Assembly (NCBI GenBank): GCA_902618015.1
Contig: CACMYX010000001.1
Location: 62,001-126,000 of the forward strand
Source: an uncultured Alphaproteobacteria bacterium
GTDB taxonomy: Bacteria > Pseudomonadota > Alphaproteobacteria > HIMB59 > GCA-002718135
DNA: 64,000 bases
Direction of reading: 5' to 3'
The notes below the pieces were generated by a model. The model did not search any database, had not been told where the DNA came from, and was given only the letters and a program-made list of their open reading frames with translations. Shown one piece after another: positions 42,072 to 53,177 of this stretch. The translations under genes and the position numbers were made by a program. Each line of letters starts with the position of its first letter. The first letter of the stretch is position 1.

Positions 42072-43549
42072 TAAAGATAGCGATTAGTAATATATTCTTT
42101 GAAATATTTAGCATTTAAAGGCGACTTTGTAACCTGTTCTAAAACCTCATTAGTTGAAAAAAAACTAGCTTTTTCATGGATATTTTTTTTAAGCCAATTT
42201 ACTAAATTTGAAAATTCACCATTTTCTATTTCCTGATCTAATTCCTGCTGATCAGTTCTCAATTGAGAGGCAAATTGAGCTGCAGTGAGTGCTCCTAATG
42301 AATATGTTGGAAAGTATCCAAATAATCCGGCAAACCAGTGAATATCTTGTAAACATCCATCAGTGTCTTTATTTATCGATAAATTAAATAATTTATTAAA
42401 TTCATCATTCCAAGCATCTGGAATGTCTGCAATATTTATTTCATTATTAAAAATTTTTCTTTCTAAATTAAATCTTAAAATAATATGCAAGGGATAGGTT
42501 ACTTCATCCGACTCAACTCTTATAAAAGATTTATTTACTCGGATACCTAATTTGTAAAGATTGTCTGGATTTGTAGCTTTGTCTTTAATATTAAATTTTT
42601 TATTTAAAGTATTAGATAAAAATTTTTTAAAAGCTAATGATCTAGTGATTTGCATTTCAATTAATAGTGATTGACTTTCATGCATGGCCATCCCTCTAGA
42701 TTTACCTACTGGCTGATACATCCAATCTTTTGGTAAGTTTAGCTCATATAATGCATGTCCAGTTTCATGCATAACACCATCTAAAGATGAAAATGGATTT
42801 TCATTATTATATCTAGTTGTAATTCTAACATCATTTGTAGATCCTCCACAAAAAGGGTGAACACTTTTATCAAGTCTTCCTCTTGTAAAATCAAAACCTA
42901 TTTGTTTCATTATATATTCAGAAATATTTTTCTGCTTTTCTTCATCAATACTTGTTTCAAATTGAAATGTTTCTTCTTTTTTTTGCTTATCAATAATTTT
43001 ATCAATAAGTGGTGTTAGAAATTTTTGTAAATCATCGAATACTTCAGATATTTTATTTTCTTCTGAAGAAGGTTCAAATTTATTTATTAGTGCTTCATAA
43101 GGAGAAACTTTAAAAGTTTCCCCTAGAATATTTGCTTCTTCTTTTGTTAAATTTATAAGTTCTTCTAAATCTTTTTTTACTAAATTAAAATCTGACTTTT
43201 CCCTTGCCTCTTGCCAAACACCTTCACATTTAGCTGAAGATTTTGAAATTTTTTCTACAAGCTCCGTTGGAATAGCAGAAGCTAATTTATATTCTCTATC
43301 CATTTCATTTAAGTTTTTCTGATCACTGTTATTTAGATTAAGATTCTTTGAGTCTTCAATTAAATCACCAACTTCAGAAGATGAAATTTTACTATGACTA
43401 AGTTTTGATAAATAGGCTAATTGATCTGATCTTTGATCTCTTGAGCTGCTCGGCATCATTGTTGCCATATCCCAGTGTAAAATACCTGCAATATCTGATG
43501 TCAGTGAAGCTTCATTAAAGATCTCTTTAAGTTTTAAATATGTTTTCAT
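42071..43549 (-). CDS. M32 carboxypeptidase (Taq-type)
   Basis: A 492-aa metallocarboxypeptidase with the zinc motif H261-E-T-G-H265, the preceding HPFCGGSTNDVRITTRY, and IRVESDEVTYPLHIILRF downstream. Members trim peptides in the cytosol. The gene is coupled on both sides (ATGA with SURF1, TAATG with thrC), so it belongs to the oxidase-thrC transcription unit. Confidence 0.94.
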   Translation of the reverse strand: MKTYLKLKEIFNEASLTSDIAGILHWDMATMMPSSSRDQRSDQLAYLSKLSHSKISSSEVGDLIEDSKNLNLNNSDQKNLNEMDREYKLASAIPTELVEKISKSSAKCEGVWQEAREKSDFNLVKKDLEELINLTKEEANILGETFKVSPYEALINKFEPSSEENKISEVFDDLQKFLTPLIDKIIDKQKKEETFQFETSIDEEKQKNISEYIMKQIGFDFTRGRLDKSVHPFCGGSTNDVRITTRYNNENPFSSLDGVMHETGHALYELNLPKDWMYQPVGKSRGMAMHESQSLLIEMQITRSLAFKKFLSNTLNKKFNIKDKATNPDNLYKLGIRVNKSFIRVESDEVTYPLHIILRFNLERKIFNNEINIADIPDAWNDEFNKLFNLSINKDTDGCLQDIHWFAGLFGYFPTYSLGALTAAQFASQLRTDQQELDQEIENGEFSNLVNWLKKNIHEKASFFSTNEVLEQVTKSPLNAKYFKEYITNRYL

Positions 43550-44235
43550 TTTTTCTTCCTAAATAAATAAATTATAAAAATAATCAAAAAAGAAAAACTC
43601 ATCAAAAACCATGTAATTGCATACTGCAAATGATTATTTGAAAAATTATGATTTTGAGATGATGGTATTAAGAAGTTCTCTGCATAATTGCTCATATTTT
43701 TAATAAAAAATTTCTGATTGATCTTAACATTTAAGAAAGTTTGAATTTGCTCCAAATCATAATAATACCATTCATTTGAAGAGATAGAATTCTCGGGAGT
43801 AAACGTCTTTTTTTGAGTTGGATATCGGATGTATCCTAGAATTTCAGCATTTATTATTGCATTATTGTCTTTAAAATAATCATATCTACTTTGCTCAAAC
43901 CAACCTTCATCAATTAAATAATTATTGCCATGATTATCTGATAATAAACTAGCTATTCTAACACCAGAAATCCCATTCAATGTTTTAGCAGGGAAAAAAA
44001 TTTTTTTACTTCTATCAACAGTTCCTAAAGTGATAACTTTAGTAAACTCATCAATGTTTGGATACTTCATTTTTCCCATTGAAAGTGAAAGTGGTTTTTG
44101 ATCCTTTAGTTCATTAAATTCAGCTATAATTTTTTCTTTCCATTCCAGTCTTTGTAATTGCCATGTTCCTAAATACATTGTCAGCGCAATACAAAATAAA
44201 CTAAATAAAAAGAATTTTATGGGAAAGTTTTTAAT
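43546..44235 (-). CDS. SURF1-family cytochrome oxidase assembly protein, non-canonical start
   Basis: SURF1 helps insert heme a into subunit I. The core begins LGTWQLQRLEWKEKI and ends with a second membrane helix (YAITWFLMSFSFLIIFIIYLF). The first ATG (44178) falls at the end of the essential first membrane helix. The frame upstream encodes a proper helix (KFFLFSLFCIAL) back to the coxC stop, with no ATG, GTG or TTG. I set the start at ATT (44235), which follows the coxC TAA directly and has GGGGTG about 6 bases before it. ATA at 44220 is an alternative. Confidence 0.72.
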   Translation of the reverse strand: MKNFPIKFFLFSLFCIALTMYLGTWQLQRLEWKEKIIAEFNELKDQKPLSLSMGKMKYPNIDEFTKVITLGTVDRSKKIFFPAKTLNGISGVRIASLLSDNHGNNYLIDEGWFEQSRYDYFKDNNAIINAEILGYIRYPTQKKTFTPENSISSNEWYYYDLEQIQTFLNVKINQKFFIKNMSNYAENFLIPSSQNHNFSNNHLQYAITWFLMSFSFLIIFIIYLFRKKK

Positions 44236-45081
44236 TTATGCACCCCAAACATAAACGCAGACAAACAAGAACAGCCAAACTACGTCAACAAAGTGCCAGT
44301 ACCATGCTGCAGCCTCTAAACCAAAATGTCTATCTGGAGTAAAATGATTTTTATAAACACGATACAAACAAACAGCTAAAAATGCTGTTCCAACCATTAC
44401 ATGAAATCCATGAAAACCAGTAGCCATATAAAATACTGATGGATATATTCCATCAGTAAAACTAAAATAATGATGAGCTGCTTCGTAATATTCTACACCC
44501 TGCATAAATGAGAAGAAAATTCCAAGACCAACAGTACACCATAATGCCTGAATGGCTTGATCTCTATGACCTTCTCTAACAGCATGGTGAGCCCATGTAC
44601 AAGTAGTACCTGACATTAATAATATTAATGTATTTAAAAAAGGAACATCAAGCGGATCAAAAGTTTTGATACCTTCTGGTGGCCAAATTCCAACAGCACC
44701 ATTACTATCAAAAGTTTCTGAGAATTCTTCTATAGGTAATTTAGGTGTTAAACTTGCATCAAAGAAAGCCCAAAAGAAAGCAACAAAGAACATTACTTCT
44801 GATGCAATAAATAGTGCCATCCCATATCTTAATCCAAGTTCTACAACAGGAGTATGAACCTTTTGAAAAGTTGACTCTTTAATTACATCTCTCCACCATA
44901 AAAACATTATAGTTAACAAACCAATTGTACCAAGAATAAGAAGCCAAGAAGTTCCATAATGCATATAAAATACAAGACCAGCAGCCATTGCTAGACCAGC
45001 TATTGATGATAAAAATGGAAGTGGGCTTGGATCAACTAAGTGATATGGATGTTTCTGCCCTGTTGTTGATTTATTAGCCAT
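44236..45081 (-). CDS. coxC: Cytochrome c oxidase subunit III
   Basis: A 281-aa seven-helix subunit of the aa3 oxidase. KHPYHLVDPSPLPFLSS at the N-terminus, the central AHHAVREGHRDQA, GFHGFHVMVGT, and FVDVVWLFLFVCVYVWG at the C-terminus are typical. The stop codon is in the same frame as, and directly adjacent to, the SURF1 reading frame. Confidence 0.97.
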   Translation of the reverse strand: MANKSTTGQKHPYHLVDPSPLPFLSSIAGLAMAAGLVFYMHYGTSWLLILGTIGLLTIMFLWWRDVIKESTFQKVHTPVVELGLRYGMALFIASEVMFFVAFFWAFFDASLTPKLPIEEFSETFDSNGAVGIWPPEGIKTFDPLDVPFLNTLILLMSGTTCTWAHHAVREGHRDQAIQALWCTVGLGIFFSFMQGVEYYEAAHHYFSFTDGIYPSVFYMATGFHGFHVMVGTAFLAVCLYRVYKNHFTPDRHFGLEAAAWYWHFVDVVWLFLFVCVYVWGA

Positions 45082-45084
45082 TGG

Positions 45085-45600
45085 TTATTCTATATATTTA
45101 AAAAATGTATATGACAATGTTATCTCTTCTACATCTTTCATTGTTGGATCTTCATTAATTGAAGGGTCTATATAAAACACAACCGGCATTTCAACTGTTT
45201 CACCGGGTTTTAAAGCCTGCTTTTCAAAACAAAAACACTGTGTTTTAATAAAATACGGACCAACTTTTTCTGGTAAAACATTAAATGTCGCAGTTCCGAT
45301 AGTTTCAACGTCAGATTGATTTGTAGCTCTATAGTTAACAAGTTTATTTTCACCAACTTTAAATTTAATATTTTCTGGTGCTGTGAAAGTCCAATTTATA
45401 CTATCATTAACATCGGCATTAAATTTAAGATTAATATCTCTTTCTAAAATTGATGATGAAAGAAACTCAGATGTACTTGTCTTACCACCATAACCAGTAA
45501 CACGACAAAATAAGTCATATAAGGGCACAGAAAATGCAACTAATGTAATCATTGTTAAAACAATTAATGATAGTCCTAAAGCTGTTCTAGTATTAGTCAT
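45085..45600 (-). CDS. ctaG: Cytochrome c oxidase assembly protein CtaG (Cox11)
   Basis: A 171-aa membrane-anchored copper chaperone delivering CuB to subunit I. One N-terminal helix is followed by the periplasmic domain with the copper cysteines in QCFCFEKQ and the family VFYIDP motif. The start overlaps the stop of the 35-aa gene (TAATG). Confidence 0.95.
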   Translation of the reverse strand: MTNTRTALGLSLIVLTMITLVAFSVPLYDLFCRVTGYGGKTSTSEFLSSSILERDINLKFNADVNDSINWTFTAPENIKFKVGENKLVNYRATNQSDVETIGTATFNVLPEKVGPYFIKTQCFCFEKQALKPGETVEMPVVFYIDPSINEDPTMKDVEEITLSYTFFKYIE

Positions 45601-45707
45601 TATACTCCAAAAATATTTGCCTTAAATAAAGTCCATAAATAAAAGAATGCAACAATACAAAGTAAAATAATTAGGGTTATAATATTTTTCCTTCTTCTGT
45701 TTTTCAT
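45600..45707 (-). CDS. 35-aa membrane protein of the oxidase operon (CoxF-like by position)
   Basis: A short frame starting MKNRRRKNIITL and ending KANIFGV: a basic N-terminus followed by one membrane helix (about residues 9-26). It begins inside the ctaB stop (ATGA) and ends inside the ctaG start (TAATG), so it is translationally coupled to both. Many alphaproteobacteria have a small membrane protein gene (often called coxF) at this place. It probably assists oxidase assembly (inference). Confidence 0.75.
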   Translation of the reverse strand: MKNRRRKNIITLIILLCIVAFFYLWTLFKANIFGV

Positions 45708-46624
45708 ATTAATACCACATGATCAATCAACAATGCTGAAAATAAACTGAATAAGTAAAGGATTGAAATAGCAAAAAATTTTAATCCTTCAGAATTTGGT
45801 ATTGATTTTTTTTCTTTAGATTTTTTCAACTTTAAAGAGCTATTAAATAATAATAAGTTTAATATAGTAACTATAGTTAAGTATATTATTCCAACTTTGC
45901 TATCTAAGTATGGGAGATAACTCGATAAAATTAATATTACAGCATAATAAACAATCTGTTTTTTTGTATCATCAATACTACTTACATTTGGTAGCATAGG
46001 CACGTTAGCATTTTTATAATCACTATATCTATAAACTGATAAGGCCCAGAAATGTGGTGGGGTCCAGAAAAATATAATTAAAAATAAACTAATTGGTAAA
46101 AAACTTAATTCTGGAACAACTGCTGTCCATCCAATAATTGGAGGAATTGCTCCAGCTGCGCCTCCAATAACTATATTTAATGAAGTTGTTCGTTTAAGCC
46201 AAAATGTATAAATAAATACATAAAAAAGAATTGTAAAAAGAAGTAAACTTGTTGCTAAAGAATTTGAGAACCATTGCATCAAAATTAAAGAAATAGTACC
46301 TGTAAGTATTCCTAAAACTAAGGCTTCATTTTTAGAAACTATTCCTAGAGGAATTGGTCTGAGTTTTGTTCTTTCCATAGTTTTATCTATATCTTCATCA
46401 AACCACATGTTGATTGCTGCTGAAGAACCAGCTCCTAATGCAATAGCAACAATTACAAGTAAACTATTTAGAATTGATATCTGCCCTGGTGCCAAAAACA
46501 TTCCAACAAATGCTGTAAAGATAACCAAGGACATAACTCTTGGTTTCATTAGTTCGTAATAACCTTTGAATTTTCTTAAAAGAAAATTATTGCTATAACC
46601 AGCTTCTAAGGATTTAGCATCCAC
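45704..46624 (-). CDS. ctaB: Protoheme IX farnesyltransferase (heme O synthase)
   Basis: A 306-aa UbiA-superfamily membrane prenyltransferase. The Asp-rich motifs NMWFDEDIDKTMERTKLRP and YRYSDYKNANVPMLPNV bind the farnesyl diphosphate magnesium. It converts heme B to heme O for the oxidase encoded beside it. Confidence 0.96.
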   Translation of the reverse strand: MDAKSLEAGYSNNFLLRKFKGYYELMKPRVMSLVIFTAFVGMFLAPGQISILNSLLVIVAIALGAGSSAAINMWFDEDIDKTMERTKLRPIPLGIVSKNEALVLGILTGTISLILMQWFSNSLATSLLLFTILFYVFIYTFWLKRTTSLNIVIGGAAGAIPPIIGWTAVVPELSFLPISLFLIIFFWTPPHFWALSVYRYSDYKNANVPMLPNVSSIDDTKKQIVYYAVILILSSYLPYLDSKVGIIYLTIVTILNLLLFNSSLKLKKSKEKKSIPNSEGLKFFAISILYLFSLFSALLIDHVVLI

Positions 46625-46629
46625 GTAAA

Positions 46630-49039
<2,410 letters not shown>

Positions 49040-49137
49040 CTTAATTAGTTATTGTATACACTAATAAATAAATTATTCAGTAAATTAACCAGTGATTTAG
49101 AGGCAAAATTCTAGGACAGGTTGTCGCTCATTATAAT
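49040..49137. other. Leader/intergenic region upstream of coxB
   Basis: These 98 bases lie between the rsmE stop and the coxB start, both genes being on the minus strand. The promoter of the oxidase operon should lie here, but no convincing -35/-10 pair or operator stood out. No gene is present. Confidence 0.35.
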
Positions 49138-49869
49138 TTATTCAATAGCCGATTGAATAGAAAAAATTGCTGCAGTTGTTGCAGTATCTGATCGTAGAAT
49201 TCTTTTTCCCAAAGAGACAGATATGCATGAAGACAAAGACGAGATGGTTCTTCGTTCGTTTTCAGAAAAACCACCTTCAGGTCCAATAATGACAGCCCAT
49301 TTTTTATATTTTTCTGTTTCTTTGATTAAAGCATTGTAGATAGTTGGTAAATTTTCATTTCCTTCATCACAAAAGACTAACCCTCTATCAGATGGAAAAT
49401 TATTAACTAAATCATCCAGCTTAATTGTTTTATCTAAAGATGGAATGGACAATCTCTCAGATTGTTCTGATGCTTCAATTATATTTAATTCGAAATTTTT
49501 AAAATTTATTTTTGATTGATTTGTATATTCTGTCAAAATCGGAATAAATCTAGAGATGCCAAGCTCGGTAGCTTTTTGAATAGTGATATTCATTCTATAA
49601 GATTTGATTGGTGCAAATATTAGCCATAAATCAGACTCTTGAGGAATCTCTCTCAATTTGTTTTGTATTTGTAAAACAATATTATCTCTATTGATAGAAA
49701 TTACTTTAGATAACCATTCACCTGTTAAACCATCAAATAAATTTATGCTATCTTCTTTTTTGATTCTAAGAACATTTTTCAAAAAGTGGTGCTGCTTATT
49801 TTTTATATAAATTATAATGTTAGCTGATAATTTTTTGGATACAAATAATCGTGTTTTAGACATTTTCAT
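49138..49869 (-). CDS. rsmE: 16S rRNA (uracil1498-N3)-methyltransferase
   Basis: A 243-aa SPOUT methyltransferase. The knot region VIIGPEGGFSENE, SVSLGKRILRSDTATTAAI and ELGISRFIPILTEYTNQSK are characteristic. It methylates U1498 of 16S rRNA. The start ATG at 49869 lies 35 bases from the divergent ubiA start. Confidence 0.95.
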   Translation of the reverse strand: MKMSKTRLFVSKKLSANIIIYIKNKQHHFLKNVLRIKKEDSINLFDGLTGEWLSKVISINRDNIVLQIQNKLREIPQESDLWLIFAPIKSYRMNITIQKATELGISRFIPILTEYTNQSKINFKNFELNIIEASEQSERLSIPSLDKTIKLDDLVNNFPSDRGLVFCDEGNENLPTIYNALIKETEKYKKWAVIIGPEGGFSENERRTISSLSSCISVSLGKRILRSDTATTAAIFSIQSAIE

Positions 49870-49904
49870 TACAATAGTTTAGAATTATAACATTATATTC
49901 ATAT

Positions 49905-50768
49905 ATGTGGGATAACTTAGTTGTAAAAAAAATATTTGATTACTGTGAGTTAATCAGACTTAACAAACCTATTGGCTTCCTTCTATTAATGTGGCCTTGC
50001 TGGTTTGGTTTAGCGTTACTAAAAATAGAAACTTCAAAACTATTATTTTGGTATTTACTTTTTTTAATTGGTTCTTTTTTAATGAGAAGTGCAGGATGTA
50101 TAATTAACGACATCATCGATATTGATTTTGATCAAAAAGTTACACGTACCAAATTTAGACCTTTAGCATCAAAGAAAATTTCTATTACTGAATCCATATT
50201 ATTATTAACTATATTATTGGTAATTAGTTTTTTCATTCTTCTGGAGTTTAATTTTAAATCAATTGTATTGGGTTTGTTAAGTATGCCATTTGTGATTTTA
50301 TATCCTTTTATGAAAAGAATAACTTACTTCCCACAGTTATTCCTTGGAATTATTTTTAGCTGGGGTGTGCTAATAGTTTCAATGCAATTTAATACACAAA
50401 TTACATTTGATTTTCTTTTATTGTATTTAGTATGTATTTTTTGGACATTAGCATATGATACGATTTATGCCTACCAAGATAGGTCAGATGATGTTTTAAA
50501 TAAAATCAAATCTACTGCAGTTTATTTTGATAAAGGTGGTAAAAGATTTGTTCAAACATGCTATCTTATTATCTTAATTATATTGTCTTATTTTGTATGG
50601 AATTCCTCAAATTTTTTACTTAGTTCAATTATTATAGCCACTATTGCAATTTGTACGTATATAGCAATTCAGAAATGGGATATAACATCACCGTTAAGCT
50701 CAAATTATTATTTCAGACAAAATAATATTTTTGCAATTATGTTATTTTTACTTTTACAAACTTTTTAA
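49905..50768 (+). CDS. ubiA: 4-hydroxybenzoate polyprenyltransferase
   Basis: A 287-aa membrane prenyltransferase for ubiquinone synthesis. The first Asp-rich motif is NDIIDIDFDQKVTRTKFRPL, preceded by MRSAGC, and the second is AYDTIYAYQDRSDD. LNKPIGFLLLMWPCWFG at the N-terminus is typical of UbiA. It overlaps msbA by one base. Confidence 0.95.
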   Translation: MWDNLVVKKIFDYCELIRLNKPIGFLLLMWPCWFGLALLKIETSKLLFWYLLFLIGSFLMRSAGCIINDIIDIDFDQKVTRTKFRPLASKKISITESILLLTILLVISFFILLEFNFKSIVLGLLSMPFVILYPFMKRITYFPQLFLGIIFSWGVLIVSMQFNTQITFDFLLLYLVCIFWTLAYDTIYAYQDRSDDVLNKIKSTAVYFDKGGKRFVQTCYLIILIILSYFVWNSSNFLLSSIIIATIAICTYIAIQKWDITSPLSSNYYFRQNNIFAIMLFLLLQTF

Positions 50769-52516
50769 TGTCTTCAGATAAAAAACAGTCAGTTACTTCA
50801 AGAATAGTTTTTCAATATTTAATGAGTCATAAACTCAAAATAATATTAGCTTTATTTATGATGGTTATATCAGCAGCAGCAACAGGTTTGCATGCTTGGT
50901 TAGTAAGACCTGCACTTGATGAAGTTTTAATCAAAGGCAATAAAGAAATGTTATTTTTAATTCCAATTGCAATTATTGTAGTGACCCTCTGCAAAGGATT
51001 GGCAACATATACTCACTCTTATCAAATGAGTAAAGTTGCACATTCAATTATTGCAAAACTTCAAACTCAGATGTTTGAAAAACTCATGTATTTGAATATG
51101 AAATTTTACAATGACTCTAAATCAGGTAATTTAATTTCAAGACTTATAAATGATACTTACTACTTAAGACTTGCAATAGTTAAATCTGTAACAGGAATTA
51201 TAAAAGATGTCTTAGTTATCATTTTTTTACTAGGTAATATGTTTTACCAAAGTTGGACACTAACTCTTTTTGCTTTTTTTGCATTTCCTTTAGCAATCTG
51301 GCCCATAAGAAAAATTGGAAAGAGTATAAGAAAAATTACTTACACTATCCAAAACGAAATAGCAGTTTTTTCTAATGTATTAGCCGAAAGTATTAAGGGT
51401 ATTAGACAAGTAAAAGCATACTCAAGAGAAAACTATGAAAAACAGAGAGCTTTTGAAACAATAAGTTTCATTCAAAAATATTTTACAAAATCTGCTTTTA
51501 TTAGCAATCGCTTAAGTCCCTTAATGGAATTTATTGGAAGTTTAGCAGTAGCACTTTCAATTTATGCTGGGGGAGTTTTTGTCTTAAATGAAAGTATGAC
51601 AACAGGTCAATTTATGAGTTTTTTAGTAAGCCTTCTTCTTGCTTATCAACCAGTAAAAGCTCTTGGAAATTTAAATATTAGTGTCCAGGAAGGATTAGCT
51701 GGAGCTGAGAGAATTTTTAAACTTTTAGATACAAGTAAAAATAATATGGAAAATATTTCTACAGAAAAAAACATAGACCTAAATGGAGACATTGTTTTTA
51801 GAAATGTTTCATTTGCATATAATGACAATTTAGTGCTTGATAAAATAAATTTAAAGATACCAAAAGGAAAAAAAGTTGCATTAGTTGGTTTATCTGGTTC
51901 TGGTAAATCGACAATAGCTAATATAATTTTGCGATTTTATGATAATTATTCAGGCTCTATATTAATTAATTCTAAAGATATAAAAGAGCTAGATCTGACA
52001 GATGTAAGAAATAGTGTTTCAATAGTTACGCAAGAAACAGTTTTATTCAACGATAGTATATTTAATAATATTAAATATGGAAACTTAAAAGCAAGTGATG
52101 AAGAGATAATTTTAGTTGCTAAAAATTCTGGAGTGAATAGTTTTTCAGAAGAGTTGGAACAAAAACTACATACTGTTATCGGAGAAAACGGTATAAAATT
52201 GTCAGGTGGACAACGACAAAGAGTTGCTATTGCTCGAGCTCTTATTAAAGATGCACCATTTTTAATTATGGATGAAGCTACATCTTCTCTTGATAATATA
52301 ACTGAAAATAAAATTCATGAAATAATCAATAATCTTATGAATAATAAAACCAAATTAATAATTGCACATAGATTAAGCACAATAGAAGACGCAGACATTA
52401 TCTACGTTTTAGATAAAGGCAAAATTGAAAGTCAAGGATCGCATGAAGAATTAATTTCAAAATCAACTATTTACAAAAAATTACAACTAAGAGAACAGTT
52501 GGAAAATGAATTTTAA
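50768..52516 (+). CDS. msbA: Lipid A/phospholipid flippase, ABC exporter MsbA-like
   Basis: A 582-aa half-size ABC exporter. Six membrane helices come first (residues 20-310), then the ATPase with Walker A VGLSGSGKST, signature LSGGQRQRVAIARAL, Walker B LIMDEATSSLD and H-loop AHRLST. Position before the DUF374 acyltransferase-like gene, waaA and lpxK supports lipid A-core export. Confidence 0.9.
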   Translation: MSSDKKQSVTSRIVFQYLMSHKLKIILALFMMVISAAATGLHAWLVRPALDEVLIKGNKEMLFLIPIAIIVVTLCKGLATYTHSYQMSKVAHSIIAKLQTQMFEKLMYLNMKFYNDSKSGNLISRLINDTYYLRLAIVKSVTGIIKDVLVIIFLLGNMFYQSWTLTLFAFFAFPLAIWPIRKIGKSIRKITYTIQNEIAVFSNVLAESIKGIRQVKAYSRENYEKQRAFETISFIQKYFTKSAFISNRLSPLMEFIGSLAVALSIYAGGVFVLNESMTTGQFMSFLVSLLLAYQPVKALGNLNISVQEGLAGAERIFKLLDTSKNNMENISTEKNIDLNGDIVFRNVSFAYNDNLVLDKINLKIPKGKKVALVGLSGSGKSTIANIILRFYDNYSGSILINSKDIKELDLTDVRNSVSIVTQETVLFNDSIFNNIKYGNLKASDEEIILVAKNSGVNSFSEELEQKLHTVIGENGIKLSGGQRQRVAIARALIKDAPFLIMDEATSSLDNITENKIHEIINNLMNNKTKLIIAHRLSTIEDADIIYVLDKGKIESQGSHEELISKSTIYKKLQLREQLENEF

Positions 52517-53177
52517 AAAAAAAATTTTTAAGTTTTCTATATCTCAAAAAATTTTGGCATTTATAGGTTACCTATATATCTTATTCGTATGTTACACTTC
52601 TAAGATACAGATTATAAACTCTGAGTTACCTGAAAAATTATGGAAAGAGAATAAACCTTTTATTTTAGCATTTTGGCATGGTCAATTGATGATGATAGGA
52701 CATGTATGGAAAAGTAAAGCTGTGTTAAATATGCTAGCATCTAGCCATAGTGATGGTCGATTTGGAGCATATATTGCAGGTCATTTTAATTTAAAAAATG
52801 TTTCTATCATGTCAAAAAATAAATCACCTTCATTAAGGAAAGTATTTAAAATTTTAAAAGATAGAAATTATATTGGTATAACTCCTGATGGACCAAGAGG
52901 ACCAAATAAGAAAGTCTCAGAAGGGATTATAAAAATTGCAATTCATTCTCAAGTCCCAATTATACCACTTGGTTTTGCTTCAAATAAAAACCTTAAACTT
53001 AAATCTTGGGACTCATTTTTAATAACATATCCATTTGCAAAATGTAAATTTGTATGGGGTGAGCCAATTACTATTCCTCCTTCTACTAAAGATTATGATT
53101 TAGACAAATATAAGAGTTTTTTGGAAGAAAAAATTAATTATTGTATGGAATTAGCAGAAAAAAATCTAAATGCTTAG
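52506..53177 (+). CDS. DUF374 lysophospholipid acyltransferase-like protein
   Basis: A 223-aa protein of the DUF374 family, often found before waaA. The acyltransferase-like motifs AFWHGQLMMIG (HxxxxD equivalent HGQLMM), SSHSDGRFGAYIAGHF and TPDGPRGPNKKVSEG are present. It probably transfers an acyl chain in lipid A or phospholipid synthesis. It overlaps msbA by 11 bases and waaA by 8. Confidence 0.88.
   Translation: MNFKKKIFKFSISQKILAFIGYLYILFVCYTSKIQIINSELPEKLWKENKPFILAFWHGQLMMIGHVWKSKAVLNMLASSHSDGRFGAYIAGHFNLKNVSIMSKNKSPSLRKVFKILKDRNYIGITPDGPRGPNKKVSEGIIKIAIHSQVPIIPLGFASNKNLKLKSWDSFLITYPFAKCKFVWGEPITIPPSTKDYDLDKYKSFLEEKINYCMELAEKNLNA

Noticed and set aside
49085-49130. Very short frame (six codons) upstream of coxB as a leader peptide
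   Set aside because: Too short, no ribosome binding site, and no coding bias can be judged.
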